DNA of 64,000 nucleotides from NCBI RefSeq assembly GCF_965225875.1, contig NZ_CBDDBS010000003.1:2480001-2544000 (forward strand), read 5' to 3'. Below the pieces are notes generated by a model. That model worked only from the letters and a program-made list of their open reading frames with translations, searched no databases and was not told the DNA's origin. Made by a program: the position numbers and the translations under genes. The stretch is from Haliscomenobacter sp965225875 (GTDB lineage Bacteria; Bacteroidota; Bacteroidia; Chitinophagales; Saprospiraceae). Shown piece by piece: positions 48,216-58,400 of the stretch; within the stretch, counting starts at the first letter, position 1, and the number at the start of each line of letters is the position of its first letter.

Positions 48216-51200
48216 CTACTCCAAAATCACCATCTTCTTAGTCGCAGTAAACTCGGTTGTTTCCAAAGTGTAGTACAAGACCCCACTGGCCCCCAGTTGG
48301 CTCTTCTTCAAGCTCACCTGGTTATTGCCCTTAGTGTAATTGCCTTCCACTTTGTAAATCAATGCTCCCTTCACATCCCGCACCGTCAAGGTTCCTTTCA
48401 GTGCCTTTGGTAGCGTGAACCCGATCACCGTTTCATTGCTGAAGGGGTTCGGGGTGTTCTGACGGAGTTCGTAGGCTTCAGTGGCCTGGATACCCTCAAA
48501 GTTCAAGGCGATGCCCAGGTTCTCATTGTTCTGGTCATATGCCTCTGGCGATACCAAGCGGTTCAAACTCAGGGCTGAACTCAACTTCGCATCCGCCTTC
48601 GCTCTCAATACCAGCGTAAACAATGCTCCCGGCTCGTATTTGCTGTTCCACGAAGTGGTGATGATCCCTTCGTTTTTGAACACCCCAAAGTTCTCCGCCT
48701 TGGCTACTCCATACTCAATGTCCAACAGCTCCGCCTTGCTTTGATCCAGGGTCAGGGCAAATTGATAACCCTGGATGTTTTTCAAGTCTTCTGCACTGAA
48801 GCTCACTTTGTATTCATTGCCTGCCTTCAGGTTTTGCTCTTGAGTCTTGAGTTTGAAGTCCTCACTGGTGCGGATTTCTGCACTCGTCGCTCCATTCACA
48901 CTCGCACTCGCATTCACATCTCCCACTTTGATGGCTACGAAGTTAGCCGCCACGTTGCTGGCAATGTCGTTGATGCTCACCACTTCTGGGAATGCCGCAG
49001 CCCAGGGGTTATTGGCATTCGGGAAGGTGTAGCTGGCATCTACAAAACGCCAGGAAGTGTTGTTCGCAAAATGGGTGTCGATGTTGAGGATCAATTTGCG
49101 CAGGGCAATCAAGTCCAGGGTCGAAATCGTCTTGGAGTTGTTCACGTCAGCAGCGATCATTTTGTATGGGCTGTTCAAAGCCGTTACACCCAGGATGTGC
49201 TTTTGGATCAACACCAGGTCAAAAGTAGATACCCCGTTCAGGTGGTTTTTGTCCAGTTGTGGTGTCACCGTGAAGTCGCCACCTTTCGCCAGGTTGACGA
49301 AGGAGTAACCACCATTGGCTGCTGTTGTGGCACTTTGCGAAGCTGCGCCGCTCAGGGTGATGCTGGCCCCTTGCAGATTGGCATTGCCTTCAGTGCTGAT
49401 GGTACCCGCGATGTTCACTCCGCTCGCTGAACCTGGGCACACCCCACGGCTGTCGATCAGTTCTACAAAAGTGATGCAGAAGTCGTGATTGCCCGCATTG
49501 TCCCAAGCGTGTAGCTCAACCAAAATTGGCGAATTGGCGATATCTGCACAAGTGAAGTTCAAACCAGTCTGGTCTTTGTTTGCTGGTTGGCCTACGCGGT
49601 TGATTGAGTACTTGGTCACCAGTTTCAAACCATCCTTGGTTTCTGGGCCTTGGCCGTTGCAATCGTAAATCTTAGAAGCAACGAAGTCAGATGCCCATAC
49701 TGCCATCATGCCGCCACCATTGCCATCAGGCATGATGCCTGTGCTCAAGCCATTGATACAGATTGGTGCTGGACCTTTGCAGTCTTTGACGGTGAATGGA
49801 ATGCGGGTTGCAACACTCAGGTTACCACACTCATCACGTACCACTACGATCAGGTCGTGCTTGCCTTCAGGCAGGTTGGCGACGTTGATCTCAAATTGGC
49901 CGTTGCCCAAATCTTTGGTGCTCCAGCGTGGAGTAGAGTACAGGATCATCTTGCTGGCATCCAAAGTCTGACCTGGAGCAATCATCAGGTACTGCGTTTC
50001 CAGAGTCACTTTGTCAGAACAGTTGTCCTTACCAGTGATCACCATTTTCAGGTTAGCCAGACAATCAGCGCCTTCGCGAATGCAGAACTCAGCAGGGTCA
50101 CCAGTTACAACCGGACGAGTGTCATCGTATACTTTGATGATCTGAGTATAGATGAAGCTGTGGTAGTATTCTTCTGATTCATCACAGTAGTATGGATAAG
50201 CACGGAGGTCAGTTGTAGGGCTTACGGTCAAGTCCTTAGAAATCCAGAACTCCTCATCGCCATCACGACGGTTGTTTTCGCGGTCACGAACCAACAAGTA
50301 GATTGGGTCTTTACCATAGTTACCAAACACACCACGATCGATAACGTGGATATTTGTTTGCTCCAATGGGTCACCACAACGGTCGTCATAAGTACACCAG
50401 TTGATTACGGAGTAAGTACGGAAGATCTTGTAGCACTCATCATCCGAGGCATCGTAACGCTTGTCGCTTACGTTTACAGCCAAGATATCACAAGCCAATT
50501 CGTCGGTGATAACGGTATCAATGATTGGCGTTTTACAATCGGTAGACACGTCCTTAGGGAAACAAATGTTGTATTCGTATACGGGCAGGATGTGGATGCG
50601 TTGCTTGCAAGTTACGCTGATTGGACCTTTAACCGTTTCTTTGGTCAAAGTCCAGATCCGGTCGATATAGCCTGCGCCACACTTCAATTTCTTCTCAGTA
50701 GTGTAAACCGTATCCAAAGCAGCACAATCGTTGCCAGATGGGATAGTGATATCGCCAAAGGCAGCCGCAGATCCTACTTTGCTGTCAATAGAAGCCAGGT
50801 TTTTGTCATCGCAATAAACGGTGACATCCCATGGAGCCAAACAAGTTGGAGCCACTTTGTCTTCGATCAGCAGGTCCATCCAGCAGTAGTTGGTGTTGCC
50901 GTAAACGTCTTCACCCCAGAGTTCCACCGTTACACGCTCAGCGAGGTCGCAGCAGAAGAATTCCACAAAATCAGCCAGCGGAGTCATCAACTTGCCACCC
51001 TTCAGGATGAAAGTTTCACCGAAGTCCGCCAAATCGCCGTCGCCGTTGCGGTCAAAACCGTCTGCTTTGGTCCAGTCGCCATCAGCTGGCAGAGGATCCA
51101 GTTTGCCGTTGTTGTTGCTGTCGTATCCTTTGGCAATGAAGCTAGCTGCACATGAAGTTGGAACGTTACGGCGAGCAGCAATCCAGGCCAGTTTGCAGTT

Positions 51201-54200
51201 GTCCCAGCTGCCTTCGTCAATGTCCTCAGCACTAACTTGAGCATAACCATTGGTGTAGCCATTGGCATTGCTCAAAGTGACATGCAAGTCATCGTCACAC
51301 TTCATTACAGGTGCAATCTTATCCTTCACTTCAAACACAAAGCAGCAAGTAGAAGCATTGTAGCAACCATCAAAAGCGTCAATCACCATTAGGTGTTTGC
51401 CTACTGGAAGGCCGATCATCATGCCGTTCATCACGGCATACTCAACTTTATCCCAGCAGATTTTATCTTTATCACAGGCGCCCAATTGGTAACCATCGTG
51501 ATCCCCTCTCAGTTCTCCCTGTTTGCCACAAAGCAAGCAGTGATCTTCACACAAGGGGTCTTCTGGGCCTTCGTACACAAGGATACCTTTTACATAGCGA
51601 TCCTTTGTGTACACACTTACACTGATGTTACCGAGGTTGCAGTTGTCTTTGATCGTTACCCCAAAAGCACTCTTGATGCCCGCAACAGTTACTGGAATGG
51701 CTGCTGTGCAATCCATTGGGCCAGTAGAAATGTCATAAGGAGCACCGTGTGCATACTCACAAGTTGGAGCAGTGAAATCACCGATTTTGATCAGGATGTG
51801 GAAAGTATCTACGATACCACCTGCACACCAGTCAAATACATACAATTCACGATCAATTTTCACACCTTTACCACCACAGATTGGGAACTCAGTGTCTTTG
51901 ATCGATACAGAATAGTTGCACTCAACCTGGTCGATGAACAAACAACGTGGGTTAGAAGGAGGATTGTTGAAGTAGCTGCATACATATGGCGTTACATCTT
52001 CCTTCTTGATCAGGCTCTTGTCGGGAGTACAAGCGTTGTACTCAATAACATGATCGTATTTGCCTTCTGGATTGGCATCCTTGAATACAAAATCACGTAC
52101 ATCGGGACGTTTGAACTGTATTTTTTGCACATAAGCAGAACTCATGCCATTGCAATCAGTTGCTACCCATTCGCGAGAAATGGTAGCATAGATGCCCCCA
52201 TTTACCTTCATGTCATCACAATTGTAGAACACTACCTTATCGCTCCACTTCAGGGTAATCCGGCAACCACAGCTATAGCAGTTGTCTTTGAAGTAAGCAT
52301 AGCCCAGGTTTTTGATGTTGTCAGAAACCAGGGAAGGAGGAGCCAAGCCCAATTGGCAATTGTCGCCTATGCCTGCTACACCCTCTGCATTGTTGATCGT
52401 TTGAGGGCTGGTAGCTGCTGGCCGTGGGGAGCTCGTTGCATTGGTATTGCCTATCGTCAGGCGATTGTTCAACACGTAGTTTACATCGTAGCAATCCAAA
52501 GTGACATCAGCAGGAGCACACACCAGGATTGGGGCCGTTTTGTCCTCAGCAGTTACCTTGCCCCAGCAAATGATGTTTCCAAAGGCGTCGAACAAGCCGT
52601 AGGTCCATACTCCGGCGCAATCGATTATATTGCCGTTGCTGGGGTTATTGTCCATTACGCGTACCGTACCGCAATCCAGCGCTCCTTCGGAAACCAGGCT
52701 TGAGGTCAATTCAAATTGGCAATTTCCACCCAAGGTCACCGTTACATCCTGGCAACTGACATTTTTGGTATCCTGAACCCGCACTGAAATTTCCTGTGTC
52801 AAGCCTTCCACACTGCACCCTTCGGCACTGGTAATGGCGTTCAGGGTAAATGTTGTAGACCCATTAAAATCTACTCCTTCGGTTAAGGTTGCAAAGGTTT
52901 GCCCACTGATCACATTGTCGTAAGTTATACCATTGACTACAATGCTGAAAGGCCCAATACCTGTTGCCGTGAAACGAAGGTCTACTGTGCCACCCTCACA
53001 AACCGTGGAAGGGCTACTGCTGATGCTACCGACAGGGTCGGTACAAGGGGATACAGCAAACACATACGTAGCTCCAGCACCAATAGCAGAGTTGTTACTT
53101 TGATCTCCATTGATTCCAGTCGCATTGCTGGTTTCATGCACGGCTCCTACCACAATGGTTTCTTCTGAGATTGCTACGGAAGTGCCAAATTTATCAAATG
53201 CACCCGTATTAGAGGCCTTAAGGTAGGTTTGTTGACTCCAAGAGCCTCCATTGCGCACAAAAACATATGCTGCTCCCGAGTAAATAGCATTATTATTGCT
53301 TTGATCCCCATTAATCCCTATTGCATTGCTTGCTTCTTGATATGCCCCAACCACAATGGTTTCCCCAGAGATCGCTACGGAAAAGCCAAAATAATCTTCG
53401 GCGTCTGTATTAGAAGCCTTGAGGTAGGCTTGCTGACTCCAAGTGCTTCCACTGCGTACAAAAACATAAGCTGCTCCAGCATTAGCAGCAGTGTTATCAC
53501 TTTGGTTACCATTGACCCCGATAGCATTGCTAGATTCAAACCACGCTCCCACCACAATTGTTTCCCCAGAAATTGCTAAAGATCTACTAAACCAATCACC
53601 CTTGTTCGTATTAGAAGCCTTAAGATAGGCTTGCTGGCTCCATATACTCCCACTGCGCACAAAAACATACGCTGCACCAGCATTAGCAGCAGTGTTGTTA
53701 CTTTGATCCCCATTGATCCCAGTCGCATTGCTAGATTCAGCATTTGCGCCCACCACAATGGTTTCTTCAGCGATCGCCACGGAATAGCCAAAGCCATCAT
53801 TTGCCTCAGTATTAGAAGCTTTGAGGTAGGCTTGCTGGCTCCAAGCAACCCCACTGCGCACAAAAACATATGCTGCTCCCGAGTAAATAGCATTATTATT
53901 GCTTTGATCCCCATTGACCCCAGTCGCATTGCTGGATTCACCATTTGCTCCAACCACAATGGTTTCACCAGAGATTGCTACGGAATAGCCAAAGATATCA
54001 CCGGCTTCCGTATTTGAAGCCTTAAGGTAGGCTTGTTGACTCCAGGTGCTTCCACTGCGTACAAAAACATACGCTGCTCCAGCATTAAAAGCAGAGTTGT
54101 TACTTTGATCCCCATTGACCCCAGTCGCATTGCTGTCGTCACGATGAGCTCCCACTACAATGGTTTCTCCAGAGATCGCTACGGAATAGCCAAAGAAATC

Positions 54201-55259
54201 ACCAGCCTCCGTATTAGAAGCCTTGAGGTAAGCTTGCTGACTCCAAGTGCTTCCGCTGCGTACAAAAACGTACGCTGCTCCAGCGGCAGCGGCACTGTTA
54301 TTGCTTTGATCTCCATTGACCCCTGTTGCATTGCTACTTTCTTGATATGTTCCAACCACAATGGTTTCTCCAGAGATCGCTACGGAATAGCCAAACTCGT
54401 CACCTGCATTTGTATTAGAGGCCTTGAGGTAGGCTTGCTGCGTAAAACTGGGGTCGATCAGCAAAGGGTACTCAGCCGCTGCATCTGTAATCAGCAGATC
54501 AAGATTCGTCCCGTCCCAAGCCATTTGAGCTTCTAGTTCTTTTCCCTTAGCATCCCATACCCGAAGTTTGTCATAACTCAGGCGCGTACCTGCTTTTTCC
54601 AATAGGAGTTGATTTCCCTTTTGTTTGACCAACATATTCGTTTCCAATTCCATGCGTAGGCGTAGCTGCTCCCCAGCCTGGGCTTTTCCAGGCGCAGATT
54701 GCAAGTAAAACCATTGCTCCAGTCCCTCTGAATCGTTGATCCACCACTCACTGAGTCTTTTGTTCCACTGATAGCTTACCTTACTCCCAGTCTCTGCGCC
54801 AAGGTCGGTAACCTGCAAGCTTTGAGGCTTATCCACTAACTCTAGTTTCTGGTAACCCAAACCTTTCAGACGCAGCGAAACGCTGTAATTGACTTCTTTT
54901 TTACCTCGTGGGCTCAGCCTAGTACTACCGTCTTTGCCATAGATAATTTGGAATCCATGATCCTGGTTGACACTGCAATAGCCTCCCCGTCCATCTGAAT
55001 GGGCTTTGAATTTGCTCATTTTGATCTGCTCCTGTATCATTTGCCAACTACACGCTTCCAGGCCCTGGGGCGTTTCCCCTTTTTGAAGGCGCTGTATTTG
55101 CCCAACTCTACTTGCTGCCATTTTGGCGCGCACGGGAGTTGTGTTAAACGTAGATTGTGCCAGATTTCTGGTACAGGGCAACAACAAGGTGAATAGCACT
55201 AATAGCATACAGCTAAAACGGTAGAATAGCTTTATTTGCAGTGAATACAGCTTAATCAT
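48216..55259 (-). CDS. Giant T9SS-secreted protein with seven FG-GAP repeats
   Basis: 2347 residues. A signal peptide (~1-35, ends NLAQ) is followed by a ~235-residue beta-rich N-domain. Seven 67-residue FG-GAP repeats come next (nt 54440-53034), each QQAYLKASNT..FGYSVAISGETIVVGA, enough for a seven-bladed propeller. Then comes an Ig-like part, and from nt 52757 a long Cys-rich series with HYR-like segments (DKTAPILVCAPADVTLDC, DKVAPTCLAPWDVTVYC). A carboxypeptidase-regulatory-like domain, a dockerin-like pair (49079-49256), a cohesin-like domain (GYQFALTLDQSKAELLDIEYG) and the T9SS type A sorting domain (48219-48475, PNPFSNETVIGF) close it. Probably a surface adhesin or scaffold. From 52757 on it is a paralogue of the next gene. 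Confidence 0.9.
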   Translation of the reverse strand: MIKLYSLQIKLFYRFSCMLLVLFTLLLPCTRNLAQSTFNTTPVRAKMAASRVGQIQRLQKGETPQGLEACSWQMIQEQIKMSKFKAHSDGRGGYCSVNQDHGFQIIYGKDGSTRLSPRGKKEVNYSVSLRLKGLGYQKLELVDKPQSLQVTDLGAETGSKVSYQWNKRLSEWWINDSEGLEQWFYLQSAPGKAQAGEQLRLRMELETNMLVKQKGNQLLLEKAGTRLSYDKLRVWDAKGKELEAQMAWDGTNLDLLITDAAAEYPLLIDPSFTQQAYLKASNTNAGDEFGYSVAISGETIVVGTYQESSNATGVNGDQSNNSAAAAGAAYVFVRSGSTWSQQAYLKASNTEAGDFFGYSVAISGETIVVGAHRDDSNATGVNGDQSNNSAFNAGAAYVFVRSGSTWSQQAYLKASNTEAGDIFGYSVAISGETIVVGANGESSNATGVNGDQSNNNAIYSGAAYVFVRSGVAWSQQAYLKASNTEANDGFGYSVAIAEETIVVGANAESSNATGINGDQSNNTAANAGAAYVFVRSGSIWSQQAYLKASNTNKGDWFSRSLAISGETIVVGAWFESSNAIGVNGNQSDNTAANAGAAYVFVRSGSTWSQQAYLKASNTDAEDYFGFSVAISGETIVVGAYQEASNAIGINGDQSNNNAIYSGAAYVFVRNGGSWSQQTYLKASNTGAFDKFGTSVAISEETIVVGAVHETSNATGINGDQSNNSAIGAGATYVFAVSPCTDPVGSISSSPSTVCEGGTVDLRFTATGIGPFSIVVNGITYDNVISGQTFATLTEGVDFNGSTTFTLNAITSAEGCSVEGLTQEISVRVQDTKNVSCQDVTVTLGGNCQFELTSSLVSEGALDCGTVRVMDNNPSNGNIIDCAGVWTYGLFDAFGNIICWGKVTAEDKTAPILVCAPADVTLDCYDVNYVLNNRLTIGNTNATSSPRPAATSPQTINNAEGVAGIGDNCQLGLAPPSLVSDNIKNLGYAYFKDNCYSCGCRITLKWSDKVVFYNCDDMKVNGGIYATISREWVATDCNGMSSAYVQKIQFKRPDVRDFVFKDANPEGKYDHVIEYNACTPDKSLIKKEDVTPYVCSYFNNPPSNPRCLFIDQVECNYSVSIKDTEFPICGGKGVKIDRELYVFDWCAGGIVDTFHILIKIGDFTAPTCEYAHGAPYDISTGPMDCTAAIPVTVAGIKSAFGVTIKDNCNLGNISVSVYTKDRYVKGILVYEGPEDPLCEDHCLLCGKQGELRGDHDGYQLGACDKDKICWDKVEYAVMNGMMIGLPVGKHLMVIDAFDGCYNASTCCFVFEVKDKIAPVMKCDDDLHVTLSNANGYTNGYAQVSAEDIDEGSWDNCKLAWIAARRNVPTSCAASFIAKGYDSNNNGKLDPLPADGDWTKADGFDRNGDGDLADFGETFILKGGKLMTPLADFVEFFCCDLAERVTVELWGEDVYGNTNYCWMDLLIEDKVAPTCLAPWDVTVYCDDKNLASIDSKVGSAAAFGDITIPSGNDCAALDTVYTTEKKLKCGAGYIDRIWTLTKETVKGPISVTCKQRIHILPVYEYNICFPKDVSTDCKTPIIDTVITDELACDILAVNVSDKRYDASDDECYKIFRTYSVINWCTYDDRCGDPLEQTNIHVIDRGVFGNYGKDPIYLLVRDRENNRRDGDEEFWISKDLTVSPTTDLRAYPYYCDESEEYYHSFIYTQIIKVYDDTRPVVTGDPAEFCIREGADCLANLKMVITGKDNCSDKVTLETQYLMIAPGQTLDASKMILYSTPRWSTKDLGNGQFEINVANLPEGKHDLIVVVRDECGNLSVATRIPFTVKDCKGPAPICINGLSTGIMPDGNGGGMMAVWASDFVASKIYDCNGQGPETKDGLKLVTKYSINRVGQPANKDQTGLNFTCADIANSPILVELHAWDNAGNHDFCITFVELIDSRGVCPGSASGVNIAGTISTEGNANLQGASITLSGAASQSATTAANGGYSFVNLAKGGDFTVTPQLDKNHLNGVSTFDLVLIQKHILGVTALNSPYKMIAADVNNSKTISTLDLIALRKLILNIDTHFANNTSWRFVDASYTFPNANNPWAAAFPEVVSINDIASNVAANFVAIKVGDVNASASVNGATSAEIRTSEDFKLKTQEQNLKAGNEYKVSFSAEDLKNIQGYQFALTLDQSKAELLDIEYGVAKAENFGVFKNEGIITTSWNSKYEPGALFTLVLRAKADAKLSSALSLNRLVSPEAYDQNNENLGIALNFEGIQATEAYELRQNTPNPFSNETVIGFTLPKALKGTLTVRDVKGALIYKVEGNYTKGNNQVSLKKSQLGASGVLYYTLETTEFTATKKMVILE
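48219..52757. repeat. Paralogous C-terminal block, copy 1
   Basis: About 4.5 kb encoding ~1,510 residues is repeated in the same orientation at 55432-59962. Protein identity is high throughout, and many DNA runs are the same, for example the sorting domain and dockerin regions. Confidence 0.9.
53034..54440 (-). repeat. Seven 201-bp FG-GAP coding repeats
   Basis: Period 201 bp (67 codons), seven copies. Constant parts are QQAYLKASNT and SGETIVVGA; the middle (HRDDSNATG, WFESSNAIG) and blade tips vary. Consistent with duplication and selection for different loops. Confidence 0.9.
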
Positions 55260-55349
55260 GAGACTTTGATTTGTTTAAATAACTTTAGAGCACAATAATA
55301 TGAAAAATTGCAATTCTTATGTTAAAAAAAGACTCAGTAAAGCATTTGT

Positions 55350-55410
55350 AATCATAAAAAATTGCCACCGCTGAACTTTTACAGTCCAACGGCGGCAATT
55401 TTTTATGATT
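55350..55410 (-). terminator. Terminator of the second giant gene
   Basis: AATCATAAAAAATTGCC and GGCAATTTTTTATGATT pair, extended by mismatched CCGCTG/CAACGG, 19 nt downstream of the stop on the minus strand. The T-run lies within the stem on both strands. Confidence 0.65.
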
Positions 55411-55428
55411 ATAAATAAATCACTTGTT

Positions 55429-58400
55429 TTACTCCAGTATCACCATCTTCTTCGTCGCAGTAAACTCGGTTGTTTCCAAAGTGTAGTACAAAACCCCACT
55501 GGCTCCTAGCTGGCTCTTCTTGAGCGTCACCTGGTTACTGCCCTTGGCATAATTACCCTCTACTTTGTAAATCGTGGCGCCCTTCACATCTCGCACCGTC
55601 AAAGTTCCTTTCAAGGCCTTGGGCAAGGTGAACCCAATCAGCGTTTCATCGCTGAAGGGGTTCGGGATGTTTTGACGGAGTTCGTAGGCTTCAGTGGACT
55701 GGATTCCCTCAAAGCTCAAGGCGATACCCAGGTTCTCGTTGTTCTGATCATATGCCTCGGGCGATACCAAGCGGTTCAAACTCAGGGTTGAACTCAACTT
55801 CGCATCCGCTTTGGCTCTCAATACCAGGGTAAACAATGCCCCTTGCTCGTATTTGCTATTCCACGATGTGGTGATGATGCCTTCGTTTTTGAACACCCCA
55901 AAGTTCTCCGCCTTGGCTACTCCATACTCGATGTCCAACAACTCCATCACGCTTTGATCCAGATTCAGCGCAAACTGATAGCCTTGAATGTTTTTCAAGT
56001 CTTCAGCTGTGAACGTCACCTTGTATTCATTGCCCGACTTCAGGTTTTGCTCCTGAGTCTTGAGTTGGAAGTCCTCTCTGGTGCGGATTTCTGCACTTGC
56101 GGCTCCTGACACACTCGCACTCGCGTTCACATCCCCCACTTTGATCGCTACGAAGTTCGCTGTCATGTTGCTGGTAATGTCGTTGGTGCTCACCACTTCG
56201 GGGAAGGCTGTTGACCAGGGGTTACCTGGGTTCGGGAAGACATAGCTCGCATCCACAAAACGCCAAGACGTGTTGTTCGCAAAATGGGTATCGATGTTCA
56301 GGATCAACTTGCGCAGGGCAATCAAATCCAAAGTACTGATCGTCTTCGAATTGTTCGCATCTGCCGCAATCATCTTGTACGGGCTGTTCAAAGCCTGTAC
56401 GCCCAGGATGTGCTTTTGGATCAGGACCAGGTCGAAAGTAGATACTCCGTTCAGGTGGTTTTTATCCAGTTGTGGGGTCACCGTGAAGTCGCCGCCCTTC
56501 GCCAGATTGACGAAAGAGTAGCCACCGTTGGCTGCTGTTGTTGCACTTTGCGAAGCAGCACCGCTCAGGGTGATACTCGCTCCTTGCAGGTTGGCATTGC
56601 CTTCGGTACTGATCGTACCCGCGATGTTCACTCCGCCTGCTGAACCTGGGCACACGCCACGGCTGTCAATCAACTCTACAAAAGTGATGCAGAAGTCGTG
56701 GTTGCCTGCGTCGTCCCAAGCGTGTAACTCCACCAAAATTGGTGAATTATTGATGTCCGCACAAGTGAAGTTGAGTCCCGTTTGGTCTTTGTTCACAGGC
56801 TGACCCACCCGGTTGATCGAGTACTTGGTAATCAGTTTCAGGCCGTCCTTCGTTTCTGGGCCCTGACCATTGCAGTCATAAATCTTCGAAGCCACAAAGT
56901 CCGTTGCCCATACGGCCATCATCCCTCCACCATTGCCGTCGGGCATGATGCCAGTGCTGAGGCCGTTGATGCAGATTGGCGCTGGAGCCTTACAATCCTT
57001 CACCACAAATGGGATCCGGGTGGCAAGGCTCAGGTTGCCACATTCGTCGCGGCCCACCACAATCAAGTCGTGGGTACCTTCGGGCAGGTTCGCTACCTTG
57101 ATCTCAAACTGACCATTGCCCAAGTCCTTCGTGCTCCAACGTGGAGTCGAGTACAGAATCATCTTGCCGGCTTCCAAAGTCTGGAATGGGGCAATCATCA
57201 GGAATTGAGTCTCCAATTCCACCTTGTCGGTACAGTTGTCCTTCAAAGTCACCACCTTGGTAATGTTTGCAGTACATGCCGTTGGGCTCGTGCAGAAGGT
57301 ATCACGGGTGCCTGTTACCACTGGACGGGTGTCATCGTACACCTTGATGATTTGGGTGTAAATGAAGCTGTGGTAGAACTCGCCCGCTACTTCGCAGTAG
57401 GGAACCTCCTCGGTAAAGTCAATATCGTCTGCGTTGCCAGCAACCAGGTCCTTGGAAACCCAGAACTCTTCGATGCCATCACGACGGTTGTTTTTGCGGT
57501 CACGAACCAACATGTAGATTGGTGCCTTGCCATAGTTGCCAAACACCGCCCGATCGATGATCGAGACATTGGTTTGCAGCAGTGGGTCACCACAACGATC
57601 GTCGTAAGTACACCAGTTGATCACCGAGTAAGTCCGGAAAATCTTGTAGCACTCATCATCCGAGGCATCGTAACGTTTGTCGTGTACATTCACCGCCAGG
57701 ATGTCGCAGCCCAATTCGTCGGTGATTACCGTGTCGATGATTGGCGTTTTGCAATCGGTACTGATGTCTTTAGGGAAACAAATGTTGTATTCGTGGACAG
57801 GTAGAATGTGGATGCGTTGCTTGCAAGTCACGCTGATCGGGCCTTTCGCCGTTTGTTTGGTCAAAGTCCAGATGCGGTCGATGTAACCTGCGCCACACTT
57901 CAATTTCTTCTCGGTGGTATAGGTCGTATCCAGAGCAGCACAATCGTTGCCCGTTGGAATGGTCACATCGCCAAAGATTTTTGCTGAAGCAAACTTGTCA
58001 TCGATAGAAGCAATGTTTTTGTCATCGCAGTAGATCGTCACATCCCAGGGAGCCAAACAGGTTGGTGCCACTTTGTCTTCGATCAGCAGATCCATCCAGC
58101 AGTAATTCGTATTGCCGTAGATGTCACCGCCCCACAATTCAACTGTCACTCTTTCGGTCAAATCGCAGCAGAAGAACTCTACGAAATCCAACAGTGGTGT
58201 CATCAACTTGCCGCCTTTCAGAATGAAGGTTTCGCCAAAGTCAGCAATGTCCCCATCGCCGTTGCGGTCAAAACCATCCGCTTTGCTTACATCACCATCC
58301 GCAGGTAATGCATCCAATTTGCCGTTGCCGTTCGTGTCGTAACCTTTGGCAATGAAGCTAGCTGCGCAGCCATCCGGTACATTGCGGCGTACCGCAATCC

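Noticed and set aside
51393..52703. Long plus-strand open frames opposite the giant genes (for example 51393-52703, 56782-57804, 61495-62442)
   Set aside because: They mirror the Asp/Asn/Gly/Cys-rich minus-strand proteins, lack recognisable motifs and recur at the same positions in both paralogous blocks, as expected for antisense shadows.
53034..54440. CRISPR-like array
   Set aside because: The 201-bp repeats are in frame, contiguous and encode FG-GAP blades; there are no short spacers or Cas genes.
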